From Caprella mutica (lineage: Eukaryota; Arthropoda; Malacostraca; Amphipoda; Caprellidae), in contig CANNZV010000128.1 in the NCBI GenBank assembly GCA_947561585.1, positions 310,001 through 374,000 of the forward strand: 64,000 bases of DNA. The letters are read 5' to 3'. The notes under the pieces were generated by a model. That model worked only from the letters and a program-made list of their open reading frames with translations. It did no database searches and was not told the origin of the DNA. Shown here piece by piece: positions 10,432-22,252 of the stretch. The number at the start of each line of letters is the position of its first letter. Positions within the stretch are counted from its first letter, which is position 1. The position numbers and the translations under genes were made by a program.

Positions 10432-13333
10432 TGTAATTGTCAGAATCGAGTCATTTAATGGTCAGAATCGAGTCATTTAATGGTCAGAATCGAGTCATTT
10501 GATGGTCAGAATCGAGTCATTTAATGGTCAGAATCGAGTCATTTGATTGACAGAATCGAGACATTTAATTGTCAGAATCGAGTCATTTGATTGTCAGAAT
10601 CGAGTCATTTAATTGTCAGAATCGAGTCATTTAATGGTCAGAATCGAGTCATTTGATTGTCAGAATCGAGTCATTTGATGGTCAGAATCGAGTCATTTAA
10701 TGGTCAGAATCGAGTCATTTGATTGACAGAATCGAGTCATTTAATTGTCAGAATCGAGTCATTTGATTGACAGAATCGAGTCATTTGATTGTCAGAATCG
10801 AGTCATTTAATGGTCAGAATCGAGTCATTTGATTGACAGAATCGAGTCATTTAATTGTCAGAATCGAGTCATTTGATTGACAGAATCGAGTCATTTAATG
10901 GTCAGATTCGAGTCATTTAATGGTCAGAATCGAGTCATTTGATTGACAGAATCGAGTCATTTAATTGTCAGAATCGAGTCATTTAATGGTCAGAATCGAG
11001 TCATTTGATTGTCAGAATCGAGTCATTTAATGGTCAGAATCGAGTCATTTGATTGTCAGAATCGAGTCATTTGATGGTCAGAATCGAGTCATTTAATGGT
11101 CAGAATCGAGTCATTTGATTTACAGAATCGAGTCATTTAATTTTCAGAATCGAGTCATTTGATTGACAGAATCGAGTCATTTGATTGTCAGAATCGAGTC
11201 ATTTAATGGTCAGAATCGAGTCATTTGATTGACAGAATCGAGTCATTTGATTGTCAGAATCGAGTCATTTAATGGTCAGAATCGAGTCACTTAATGGTCA
11301 GAATCGAGTCATTTGATTGTCAGAATCGAGTCATTTAATTGTCAGAATCGAGCCATTTAATGGTCAGAATCGAGTCATTTGATTGACAGAATCGAGTCAT
11401 TTAATTGTCAGAATCGAGTCATTTGATTGACAGAATCGAGTCATTTAATTGTCAGAATCGAGTCATTTAATGGTCAGAATCGAATCATTTGATTGTCAGA
11501 ATCGAGTCATTTAATGGTCAGAATCGAGTCATTTGATTGTCAGAATCGAGTCATTTAATGGTCAGAATCGAGTCATTTAATGGTCAGAATCGAGTCATAT
11601 GATTGTCAGAATCGAGTCATTTAATTGTCAGAATCGAGTCTTTTAATTGTCAGAATCGAGTCATTTGATTGACAGAATCGAGTCATTTAATTGTCAGAAT
11701 CGAGTCATTTAATGGTCAGAATCGAGTCATTTGATGGTCAGAATCGAGTCATTTAATGGTCAGAATCGAGTCATTTAATGGTCAGAATCGAGTCATTTGA
11801 TTGACAGAATCGAGTCATTTAATTGTCAGAATCGAGTCATTTGATTGACAGAATCGAGTCATTTAATTGTCAGAATCGAGTCATTTAATGGTCAAAATCG
11901 AGTCATTTGATTGACAGAATCGAGTCATTTAATTGTCAGAATCGAATCATTTTATGGTCAGAATCGAGTCATTTAATGGTCAGAATCAAGTCATTTAATG
12001 GTCAGAATCGAGTCATTTAATTGTCAGAATCGAGTCATTTAATGGTCAGAATCGAGTCATTTGATTGTCAGAATCAAGTCATTTAATTGTCAGAATCAAG
12101 TCATTTAATGGTCAGAATCGAGTCATTTAATTGTCAGAATCGAGTCATTTAATGGTCAGAATCGAGTCATTTAATGGTCAGAATCGAGTCATTTAATGGT
12201 CAGAATCAAGTCATTTAATTGTCAGAATCGAGTCATTTAATGGTCAGAATCGAGTCATTTAATTGTCAGAATCGAGTCATTTAATGGTCAGAATCGAGTC
12301 ATTTAATGGTCAGAATCGAGTCATTTAATGGTCAGAATCGAGTCATTTAATGGTCAGAATCGAGTCATTTAATGGTCAGAATCGAGTCATTTAATTGTCA
12401 GAATCGAGTCATTTAATGGTCAGAATCGAGTCATTTAATGGTCAGAATCGAGTCATTTAATGGTCAGAATCGAGTCATTTAATGGTCAGAATCGAGTCAT
12501 TTAATGGTCAGAATCGAGTCATTTAATGGTCAGAATCGAGTCATTTAATGGTCAGAATCGAGTCATTTAATTGTCAGAATCAAGTCATTTAATGGTCAGA
12601 ATCGAGTCATTTAATGGTCAGAATCGAGTCATTTAATGGTCAGAATCAAGTCATTTAATTGTCAGAATCGAGTCATTTAATTGTCAGAATCGAGTCATTT
12701 AATGGTCAGAATCGAGTCATTTAATGGTCAGAATCGAGTCATTTAATGGTCTGAATCGAGTCATTTAATGGTCAGAATCGAGTCATTTAATGGTCAGAAT
12801 CGAGTCATTTAATGGTCAGAATCGAGTCATTTAATTGTCAGAATCGAGTCATTTAATGGTCAGAATCGAGTCATTTAATGGTCAGAATCGAGTCATTTAA
12901 TGGTCAGAATCGAGTCATTTAATGGTCAGAATCGAGTCATTTAATGGTCAGAATCGAGTCATTTAATGGTCAGAATCGAGTCATTTAATGGTCAGAATTG
13001 AGTCATTCAATGGTCAGAATCGAGTTATTTAATGGTCAGAATCGAGTCATTTAATTGTCAGAATCGAGTCATTTAATGGTCAGAATCGAGTCATTTAATG
13101 GTCAGAATCGAGTCATTTAATGGTCAGAATCGAGTCATTTAATGGTCAGAATCGAGTCATTTAATTGTCAGAATCGAGTCATTTAATGGTCAGAATCGAG
13201 TCATTTAATGGTCAGAATCGAGTCATTTAATGGTCAGAATCGAGTCATTTAATGGTCAGAATTGAGTCATTCAATGGTCAGAATCGAGTCATTTAATGGT
13301 CAGAATCGAGTCATTTAATGGTCAGAATCGAGT
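10432..13333 (+). repeat. 22-bp minisatellite, about 130 copies
   Basis: The unit is GTCAGAATCGAGTCATTTAATG with the period holding at 22 bp throughout. Differences between units fall almost entirely in the last 6-7 bases (AATGGT, AATTGT, GATTGA, GATTGT, GATGGT). The first half mixes these types in recurring short orders; the second half is nearly uniform AATGGT with scattered AATTGT. Each unit contains GAGTCAT, which on the other strand is an ATGACTC half-site. No coding frame or flanking inverted repeat was recognised. Confidence 0.97.
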
Positions 13334-13777
13334 ATGATATTAGTATCGCATATCTTTCGGTACATAAAATCAATACTTTATGTTCAACAAAATATTCAAA
13401 CTAATTCGAAATCAAGTAGTTTTCAAATTAGTTTATGAACAGAGAATATTGATTATGATGATATGATAGTTATAAAATGATATATTAATTTCACATTATT
13501 AAAGTGATTGCTTGAACAAATCGCTATAACGGCATAGTAATTTGTAAGTTGTACTTACAATAATTGAAACGATGAAGAATGATTCCCTGATCGATGAATT
13601 TCCTGAAAGGTCATAGCATGGCTGCATATTAGTTACAAGGTTTGCAAAAATAATAACTTAACATAATAATTTGATTTAACAGGAAAAATATATTAACTCC
13701 CTAAAGATTGATGATAATGTTGCTACAAATTTTGCATTATTCATATTAAACTAAAGATATTATTCTACAATAAGATA
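13334..13777. other. Unassigned AT-rich spacer
   Basis: Nothing beyond AT-rich sequence was recognised between the minisatellite and the next MITE. Confidence 0.3.
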
Positions 13778-14428
13778 CACTACTCTCGCCAATTTCAATT
13801 TTAAAATTGCGTAGTGGCGCCATCTTATAGCGAGAAATAGAATTGAAATAATGTAAGAACAATCGAGGTATGTTGTGTGCGTGACGTCATAACAGCAACA
13901 CTCTAAATCATATTTGAAACAATAGAAGAAGGTATTTGTAAAAATGTTATTAATTTGTATAATATAATATAAAAAATATATTAAATAAATTATTTAACCT
14001 GCTAAACACCTAATTTTCTCTTTAAATTTGTTCCCTTGCTTATGTCACGTCACAAATCACTTAATTGTCGCAACCTATCAATATTGGTATTCCTACTATG
14101 GTACGTACTAAAGAGTAAAGCTTTGTGAGCTGTTGTCGTAAATCGATTGATTTGTGACCGTGACGTTAACAAGGCAACACACATAAATAGAAAATTAAGG
14201 TGAAGCAGTATGAATAACATGAATGGATTAATCACTGTTTCTTATGATGGAAATGAATAAACAGATTTCATAATGTTACGTTATTCAATTGTCTTAAATA
14301 TTATTTTAGAGTGTAGCTGTTATGACGTCACGCAAGCATCATATCTCAATTGTCCTTACTATATTTCTATTCTATCTCCCGCTTTCGAAACCAGGTGGCA
14401 CAGAAAATAGAAATTAACGAGATTAGTA
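13778..14428. mobile_element. MITE with about 130-bp TIRs carrying TGACGTCA
   Basis: The left end CACTACTCTCGCCAATTTC and inverted right end TACTAATCTCGTTAATTTC are flanked by TA. Inverted similarity runs inward past GTGACGTCATAACAGC, present in both arms (13880 and 14315). A second, inner pair (GTCACGTCACAAATCAC / GATTTGTGACCGTGAC) lies at 14044 and 14150. Frames inside follow the repeat and are not genes. Confidence 0.65.
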
Positions 14429-14430
14429 TA

Positions 14431-15198
14431 TCTCATGACATAACTAAAGACATGTACAATTTCAATTCTGTTTTCCATTGTGAAGAATATTAGTTTAAAT
14501 CGGCTAATTATTTTGACATTTTGAGCAATAGAGTGACTACGTTGCTGCTCTACGTCTATTATACAATTTTATTGGTTAAGAATGAACATTTCTGCAATAT
14601 GTATTGATTAACTCTACTTCAAGTTACGGAATTGATATCTAAGTAAATTATAAGTAAATTGATATCTAAGTAAATTACGACTATAAGTGACAAACTGTTA
14701 AATATCCCACACAGCAACGGATGTTAAGCTAGTATTGATAATGCTACTGATAACAATAAGTCTGTAGAAAAGATAACTCAAACGAGAACTAGATGTTTAT
14801 TATTATCAAGCTAAACAAGCATAGAAATTATCGAAAAGCTTTTAACATTATTGCTCCAATATTCTATAAATGCTTCAATTATTTAATAAATTTGTTAAAT
14901 AAATTCGATTTTGTATCTTTATAATATATTGAGAAGTCGTTTCCATGTAGTTTCGTATAACTTTATATTGTTGTCTTTATTTCCCATATTACATTTATTC
15001 GATACCTAAATACTATCGTGATTTCAATAAATAATTGTTCGTACATATTTACATCACAGTTTTATTTCTTTAAGATATCAGTATTATAAACTTGTCGAGA
15101 CTGTTAGAAATACCATATCATTAATACCTTGGATAAATCACAACCTTTATGAATTAAATGAACAACTAAGTGATCAATTCTTATTTTCTATTTAAAGT
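14431..15198. other. Unassigned AT-rich sequence
   Basis: No gene or clear repeat was recognised. A short direct duplication (GATATCTAAGTAAATTA) occurs at about 14630-14670. Confidence 0.3.
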
Positions 15199-15207
15199 AT
15201 AATTATC

Positions 15208-15409
15208 AGTGTCCTGCCAATTCGTCGCCGGATAATTCGTCCCCGGACAATTCGTCGCCGATTGAAAATAAAGGATTTGTAAAAGTGATTCCATTTAAGG
15301 CGAGTTTAACTTTCAATAATTATAATATGAGAAATTATTTCTCCTTCATTTTCAATCGACCAAGAATTGTCCCGGGACGAATTGGCCTGGGACGAATTGG
15401 CCTGGCACC
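15208..15409. mobile_element. 202-bp MITE with iterated CCAATTCGTCnCCGG ends
   Basis: Each roughly 60-bp terminal inverted repeat contains three words of the type CCAATTCGTC(G/C)CCGG; the arms meet over CGATTGAAAAT. The ends read AGTGTCC and, inverted, GGTGCCAGG. The flanking 9-mers ATAATTATC (15199-15207) and ATAATAACC (15410-15418) agree at 7 of 9 positions, consistent with an aged 9-bp target duplication as in Mutator-like elements. No coding capacity. Confidence 0.75.
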
Positions 15410-15419
15410 ATAATAACCA

Positions 15420-16420
15420 TACGATTTTACAAGTTTCAGAGTTTTGTAAACTGTGAATCGACAAGTATTATTCAATTACCAGCTTATTTCTTTCGTTCAA
15501 TTATTCATCAGATTCTATTAATCATCTTAAGTCTCAACGATGAACGATTCGACTTTGAATTTTTTTATTTTGTAATTTACATATAATTCGAGATTACTAA
15601 ATTATTCTCATGTATTTAGCAGAGCCAATTAATAGTGAATAATGGGTTCTTGTGGTGAGAGTTTGCTAACAGTACTGTATAGTTACTTGCAGTGTTTGTT
15701 GAAGAAGAGGTGTATAATAAAAAGTGATAGTGCGGACACGACTTGATTCATTGTGAAATTTTTTATGAGATAACCAAAATTTGAATCTTTAACTGATATT
15801 CTATTTAATTTTCATAAGGTTTTAAGTGAGGGAACTCCATCAGAAATAATTAGTAAAACTACTCTTATGTAACACGTTGTCTAAGTTACTTATATAACAA
15901 GGTATCTTATTTTGATGATTTGTTTTTAACAGAATAATATTGTTACTATTAAAAGAAAAGAATCGGTTCATTTTAAGTAACTAATCTCTTGTTTATGATC
16001 ATTATCAATAGTTTACTTAAAATATACTAAAGTAAAGGAAAAAAATCTCGAAATAGTTGGTTTATTGAAAATAATATTATTTTGAAGGGTAACTGAAATA
16101 TAAAAAGATTTAAATCTTCTTTTGTGACCGACCATTCAGCTATTGAAATATATTTTCTTTTTTCAATGGATAACAATAATTTACTTATACAACATTTCAA
16201 AAATCTGAAATCAACATTTAACTTTTTTTATTTATTTATAGAATGGTTTTAATTATTTTTTAGATATATAGTGAGTTATTTTTAAAATAAGTTTGAGTGA
16301 ATAAAATTTTGGAAGTATACAAATATAACTATATAATATACATATGCACACTCCTTATATTTTCTATCAATTAAGAAAATTACTAAAATTTCTAAAGGTC
16401 AAATTGGTTCATGTCCTATG
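15420..16420. other. Unassigned AT-rich sequence
   Basis: No gene, repeat boundary or RNA was recognised. Confidence 0.3.
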
Positions 16421-16427
16421 TTGACAC

Positions 16428-16512
16428 CCACTGTACGAGTACTGTAAGTGTCCGAGTACTGTGAGTCTCCGAGTACTGTGAGTGTCCGAGTACTGTGAGT
16501 GTCCGAATACAT
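16428..16512 (-). repeat. 17-bp minisatellite, short array (about 5 copies)
   Basis: Tandem GAGTACTGTGAGTGTCC units in the opposite orientation to the array at 38283. The flank GTTATCCTACTGCATATTT is shared with the arrays at 38.3 and 52.1 kb, so the array belongs to a dispersed element and not a local expansion. Confidence 0.85.
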
Positions 16513-16743
16513 TGACGTTATCCTACTGCATATTTCTGTCTCTGAACACCAACAAAATAACGAATGATAAAATCATAATGTAAATAAGTGTCTGATAACT
16601 GCAATGTTCCCTTGTATTGATTCTTTAAAAAATATGAAGTGACTTAGGTACCAATGTATTGCAAATTCTCTAGAATATTGCTGATAAATATATAAATTTA
16701 AAAGTATAATATTTTGATAATATATTTTCAAATAACGCAACAT

Positions 16744-17545
16744 TAAAGGCATTTGACAAATCGATGTTTAAATTATACAATAATTAATTTAAAAATAATC
16801 AATTATACAATATTTAATTATATAATAATTAATTATACAATAATTAATTATACAATAAATAAATATACAATAATTAATAATACAATAATTAATTTAAAAA
16901 TAATTAGTTATACAATAAATAAATATACAATAATTAATAATACAATAATTAATTATACAATAATTAATTTAAAAATAATTAATTATACAATATAAATAGA
17001 GCGCACGCAGTTAGGAATGACGAAAAATTAAACAACAATAATTTTTATATTCTTATTATTTCTACATATTTAGGTAGTTACCTTCTATTTAAAATCCTTC
17101 TCATATCACTAGTTTGATTGGTGGAAAACAATTTATATAGTAATTTACGTCATTTATATTGTAATTGATTGAAACTATTATCAGGAACAAGACATAAAGT
17201 TATGAGATAAAATTTGATTGACATGAAAGTATAATTTAAAATGTTTATCTGACAGAAGATACATAGAAAATAGAGTAGTTACCCACATAGTGAATTGTAT
17301 TTGAATTTCATAATTCATTCTCTATTATTTTAATACATTTTAAATTCAGTATTTTCATTGGTGACAATTAATGAGTAGAATTAATCATCATGTAGAAATT
17401 ATTCTCCTTTCTCATTTTCTGTTAAATATTCTCTGTCAAAAAGATTCTGGTGTTTTTGATTGTTGACTCAGTTGCCTTTCTTATTCCTTCAATGCTTTTA
17501 TGTTTAGTTAATATTTTTGTAGGTGTTCAAACACTTGGATCGTAT
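16744..17545 (+). repeat. Three-island dispersed repeat, copy a
   Basis: It begins with the family head (TTAAAGGCATTTGACAAAT) and ends with the island GGTGTTCAAACACTT. Island 1 (GTAGTTACCC) is at 17275, island 2 (TTCTGTTAAATA) at 17418 and island 3 at 17522. It is longer than other copies because an (AATTAATTATAC) run has expanded near its head. No frame is conserved. Confidence 0.7.
16773..16995. repeat. Low-complexity AATTAATTATAC tandem
   Basis: A simple A/T repeat of about 12-15 bp lying inside copy a of the dispersed repeat. The 80-codon open frame across it only reflects the lack of stops in the unit. Confidence 0.9.
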
Positions 17546-17639
17546 AATAAATGGAATTAACATCCACCGTGTAGTTGCAACTGTCGAATTCTGTGTGAAC
17601 TGTTATAAAAAAATAAACCTATAATTCTAATATAAATAT

Positions 17640-18062
17640 TATCTTAATTTATATGCTATTCATTACTTAACCTCTAATAATAATGGGTGACAATTAATAA
17701 CAAAATTGAATTTTTAAATTAGGAAACTCGAGACTTAAATGAATTGGATGAACATGAAGGTATGGTTTAAAATGTTTATCTGAAAGAAGAATCATAAAAA
17801 GAATAGTTACCCATTAAATAATTTATATAAGAATTGATGAATGAATTATTAAAATTTGGATTGAATTATTGTCAATTATCCTAATTGTGGAATAAGACAT
17901 TCAATGTCCACTAGTATCCCGTAAATGATATAAAAATTTCAATTCTGTTAAATACTATCAGTCCGAAATATGATACCCTCTTTTACTGTAAAATCAAAAG
18001 TGTACTTAGAAAGTTTTTCTTTTTATGATGTTTTTATATTTTTGAAGGTGTTCACACACTTA
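17640..18062 (+). repeat. Three-island dispersed repeat, copy b
   Basis: Islands at 17803 (ATAGTTACCC), 17943 (TTCTGTTAAATACTATCAG) and 18047 (GGTGTTCACACACTT). The head region is absent. It is part of the segment duplicated at 34690-35130. Confidence 0.7.
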
Positions 18063-18435
18063 AAGGGAGGGTGCGTGTAAAATCAAACATTTGTTAATAT
18101 GTTTTTTAATGGAATCGGCATATTTAATTATGTATGATTACATACACTGTTCATCTAAATAATAATTATTAAAGAAAATTTAATTTATTTTGAAAAAGCG
18201 CCATCTAGTGACAAATAGCATAAGCTTTGCTCGAGTCATTGACGCCATCTTGCTGTGATTTCACAAACGTTGTGCAAAAATCTTTAGTATATCGCGAGTG
18301 ATATTATTAATTATAACTCTAAAAATACTTTATTTGTTAGTATATTGTATATAAATCACAAATTTATTTATTCATAGCTTATTTGTTCTTCATTCTATGA
18401 TGTTTTTATATTTTTGAAGATGTTCACACACTTGA
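18024..18435 (+). repeat. About 40-bp direct repeat bracketing a 336-bp insert
   Basis: ATGATGTTTTTATATTTTTG followed by the GTGTTCACACACTT island occurs at 18024-18061 and again at 18398-18435. The related segment at 35.1 kb has only one copy. The intervening piece includes GCGCCATCTAGTGACAAATA and a GACGCCATCTTG and was not otherwise recognised. Confidence 0.6.
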
Positions 18436-18764
18436 GTCCTTAAATAATTAGGACAATATGTCAATGTATAACTGCATAAATCCATTTCAGGTTATTTTAA
18501 TAATTTCGCAACCAATTTCATTCTTTCAAACTTATTTGTGGAAGTGAATCTATAGAATAGTTGTTATAAAACTGTAAACCATTTCGAAGTTATTTTAAGA
18601 CAATATGTAATTCAAGTTGTTCTAGTTGGTTTTGAATAGCTAAAGGATTTCTAAGCAAAGAATAGGTAACTTCTGTCTTATTAAACACACTAAAAAGTAA
18701 CAAGATTGATAGAAAATTTATAAATGAATTAACTACTCTGCTGTGTACCTACTGTGCCTTGACC

Positions 18765-19214
18765 GATTCTGGGAAATTTCGGTTTTTTGAGAATTCGGTC
18801 TCAGATAACTCGGTCTCAGTTTATAATGGTGTTATTAAAGAATAATAATAGAATGACTGAATGAGTCGAAATTTTGAATACTAAAATGTGTAGTTTATTT
18901 ATTAAAAGCGGATAACATCATTAACTGTTGTAAAATGATAAGAAACATTAGTAATTTTGACATATTTGACATGTATTTAACTTGAAATTTGACCGGAAAA
19001 TTCGGTCTTGGAATATTCGGTCTCAGGTATAAATAGAACTTATGAATTAGATGTATTTGGGGCCCCCCGAATCCCCCTGCCAGGTCATTAAACAATCATG
19101 AGGTCTGCAGTACAACAAACTAGCGGTTACAGAAAACTACATTATCGTCATTTATGTTGAGAGGTCATTATAATTCTGAGACCGAAATTTCCGAGAACGA
19201 AATTTTCGGCCACC
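18765..19214. mobile_element. 450-bp TIR element with GGTCTCAG words (copy B1), inserted in a satellite monomer
   Basis: The left end GATTCTGGGAAATTTCGG and inverted right end GGTGGCCGAAAATTTCG share further AATTCGGTCTCAGA words. The flanks GCCTTGACC (18756-18764) and GCCTTTACC (19215-19223) agree at 8 of 9 bases, and the intact 50-bp satellite monomer reads GCCTTTACC at this point. It is therefore an insertion into the satellite with a 9-bp target duplication. No frame is recognised; an open frame across the right half is not conserved. Confidence 0.75.
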
Positions 19215-20875
19215 GCCTTTACCAGCCCTATAAAATGTTGTTACTTCCCTATTCTGTATACTGTGCCTTTACCAGCCCTATAAGATGTTGTTACTTCCCT
19301 ATTCTGTATACTGTGCCTTTACCAGCCCTATAAGATGTTGTTACTTCCTTATTCTGTATACTGTGCCTTTACCAGCCCTATAAGATGTTGTTACTTCCTT
19401 ATTCTGTATACTGTGCCTTTACCAGCCCTATAAGATGTTGTTACTTCCCTATTCTGTATACTGTGCCTTTACCAGCCCTATAAGATGTTGTTACTTCCCT
19501 ATTCTGTATACTGTGCCTTTACCAGCCCTATAAAATGTTATTACTTCCCTATTCTGTATACTATGCCTTTACCAGCCCTATAAGATGTTGTTACTTCCCT
19601 ATTCTGTATACTGTGCCTTTAACAGCCCTATAAGATGTTGTTACTTTCCTATTCTGTATACTATGCCTTTACCAGCACTATAAGATGTTATTACTTCCCT
19701 ATTCTGTATACTATGCCTTTACCAGCCCTATAAGATGATGTTACTTCCCTATTCTGTATACTATGCCTTTACCAGCCCTATAAGATGTTGTTACTTCCCT
19801 ATTCTGTATACTGTGCCTTTACCAGCCCTATAAGATGTTATTACTTCCCTATTCTGTATACTGTGTCTTTACCAGCCCTATAAGATGTTGTTACTTCCCT
19901 ATTCTGTATACTGTGCCTTTACCATCCCTATAAGATGTTATTACTTTCCTATTCTGTATACTGTGCCTTTACCAGCCCTATAAGATGTTTTTACTTCCCT
20001 ATTCTGTATACTGTGCCTTTATCAGCCCTATCAGATGTTGTTACTTCCCTATTCTGTATACTGTGCCTTTACCAGCCCTATAAGATGTTATTACTTCCCT
20101 ATTCTGTATACTGTGCCTTTACCAGCCCTATAAGATGTAAGATGTTGTTACTTCCTTATTCTGTATACTGTGCCTTTGCCAGCCCTATAAGATGTTGTTA
20201 CTTCCTTATTCTGTATATTGTGCCTTTGCCAGCCCTATAAGATGTTGTTACTTCCTTATTCTGTATACTGTACCTTTACCAGCGCTATAAGATGTTGTTA
20301 CTTCCTTATTCTGTATACTGTGCCTTTGCCAGCCCTATAAGATGTTGTTACTTCCTTATTCTGTATACTGTACCTTTACCAGCCCTATAAGATGTTGTTA
20401 CTTCCTTATTCTGTATACTGTGCCTTTGCCTGCCCTATAAGATGTTGTTACTTCCTTATTCTGTATACTGTGCCTTTGCCAGCCCTATAAGATGTTGTTA
20501 CTTCCTTATTCTGTATACTGTACCTTTACCAGCGCTATAAGATGTTGTTACTTCCTTATTCTGTATACTGTGCCTTTGCCAGCCCTATAAGATGTTGTTA
20601 CTTCCTTATTCTGTATACTGTACCTTTACCAGCCCTATAAGATGTTGTTACTTCCTTATTCTGTATACTATGCCTTTACCAGCCTTAAAAGATGTTGTTA
20701 CTTCCCTTTTCTGTACACTGTGCCTTTACCAGCCCTATAAGATGTTGTTACTTCCCTATTCTGTATACGGTGCCTTTACCAGCCCTAAAAGATGTTGTTA
20801 CAGCCCTATTCTTTATACTGTGCCTTTACCAGCCCTATAAGATGTTGTTACTTCCCTATTCTGTATACTGTGCTT
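19215..20875 (+). repeat. 50-bp satellite, array 1 (about 33 copies)
   Basis: The unit is 50 bp, e.g. GCCTTTACCAGCCCTATAAG followed by ATGTTGTTACTTCCCTATTC and TGTATACTGT. The second half shows a higher order of five units: the variant TACCTTTACCAGCGCTATAA recurs 250 bp apart at about 20270 and 20520. One unit near 20130 has an internal GATGTAA duplication. Confidence 0.97.
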
Positions 20876-20879
20876 AAAT

Positions 20880-22070
20880 AGGGTTTATAAAAACACAGTA
20901 GGTAAAACTTGATATCAAATAATAAAATTTAGCTATGTTTATTTTGTTTTATTTAACTAATTACAGGGATACAATGCCGCCTATTTTCCCTATATGAATG
21001 AAAATATTGATGAAAAACGCTATAAATAGAAAAATTATTAAGTTATATTAGGTAAAATTGATAATCAATCATTGATTGAAATATCGTATGGACGAAAAAC
21101 ATGACAAATTGTTTATTAGAGAAATTAATAAGGAAAGGATGAAGTATTATTATTGTTGTTATTATTATTATTTTTCTTTATTAAAAGAATAAAGTATTAT
21201 TGAAATTAAACGAAGATACATTTTTATAAATTCATGAAAAATTTAATGTTCATAATTTAATATATAATAAATATTTGAAGAAGTAGAAGATTCATGAATG
21301 ATAATGTATGAAAAATAAACAAGTACATTTTTTTCGCTAATTAACTTTAATTAAGGGTGAGTTTTTAATAGATTGATATTGGCTGCGAAGACAAAAAATT
21401 ACCAAATTGAAGTTTTACCGCTAATCACTGAAAGCCCTTTTCATTTTAATATAACCTGAAGTGTGTGAACACCATCAAAAATAAATAGGTAATTGAAGTA
21501 ACAACACAGAACTTTGCAAGACTACGTATTTGCCGTACAGATGATAGCATCTTTCTGACTGAGAGTATTTAACAGAAAATCAAAGATAAGATTACTTCAA
21601 ACATATTGCAGGAAAATCATTCAAAATTTAATATCAATAACGATAGTTTATTCAAAATAGTAATAATTTATAGGAAACACTCTTTGAAATTGTTGAATGG
21701 ATCATATATTTTTTGTGAAATGTGAGAGAGTCTTTTTATTATTATAAGTCAGTTATCCCTTGAAATATATAAGCTCTTGATATTGATATTAACCCTAATT
21801 ACATTTACTACATCACGTGAAGCTCAAAAAGGCACATAATTTCCCTAGAATATTTGAAATATTATCCGTTTTTTTTTTCAATAATTATTTCTAAAAATGA
21901 TTCAACAAAATGAAATTACATGACCATAGTTAGAAAATATTTAATGTCTGCCGTCTGCAGTTATTTTCAATTCAAATAATAAAACCACTAAAATATCAAT
22001 AATAAGAATAGAAGATGTGAGGGAACTATTAAATAGAGCTGCACATAACATTCGTGATGACTATATTTAA
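20880..22070. other. AT-rich sequence with a fragment of the dispersed repeat
   Basis: Apart from the inverted island fragment at 21466-21600 and a short (ATT)n run near 21150, nothing was recognised. Confidence 0.3.
21466..21600 (-). repeat. Three-island dispersed repeat, inverted fragment k
   Basis: On the minus strand it reads TTCTGTTAAATACTCTCAGT and, about 103 bases later, GGTGTTCACACACTT, which are islands 2 and 3 at the usual spacing. Island 1 is not evident. Confidence 0.65.
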
Positions 22071-22124
22071 TGGGTCTAGGTAAATTGATCCCCGGTCAAT
22101 TGACTCCAAGTAATAATTTCCGTT

Positions 22125-22160
22125 TATACACCAATAATAATTATAAATTATTGGTGTATA
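22125..22160. other. Perfect 14-bp hairpin
   Basis: TATACACCAATAAT and its exact inverse are separated by 8 bases (AATTATAA). It lies just after GGTAAATTGATCCCCGG, which resembles the start of a motif-iterated element, so it may be the centre of a tiny foldback MITE. Confidence 0.7.
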
Positions 22161-22252
22161 TATTAATTACACAACATGTAATAGAAATGCTCTTCCAAAG
22201 CAGTGAGACCTTAGCGCGCGCACTTGCCTAGGAAGAGCTCTCTCGAAAATAC

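Noticed and set aside
10432..13333. CRISPR-like array
   Set aside because: Units are contiguous 22-bp tandem copies without unique spacers, in a eukaryotic context.
16753..16995. 80-codon frame of Ile/Asn/Tyr/Thr
   Set aside because: Translation of an AATTAATTATAC low-complexity run.
19935..20877. Open frames of 60-100 codons in the 50-bp satellite (also 36581-37927)
   Set aside because: A 50-bp unit cycles through all three frames, and the frames stay open only where a variant removes the recurrent TAA; no sign of coding selection.
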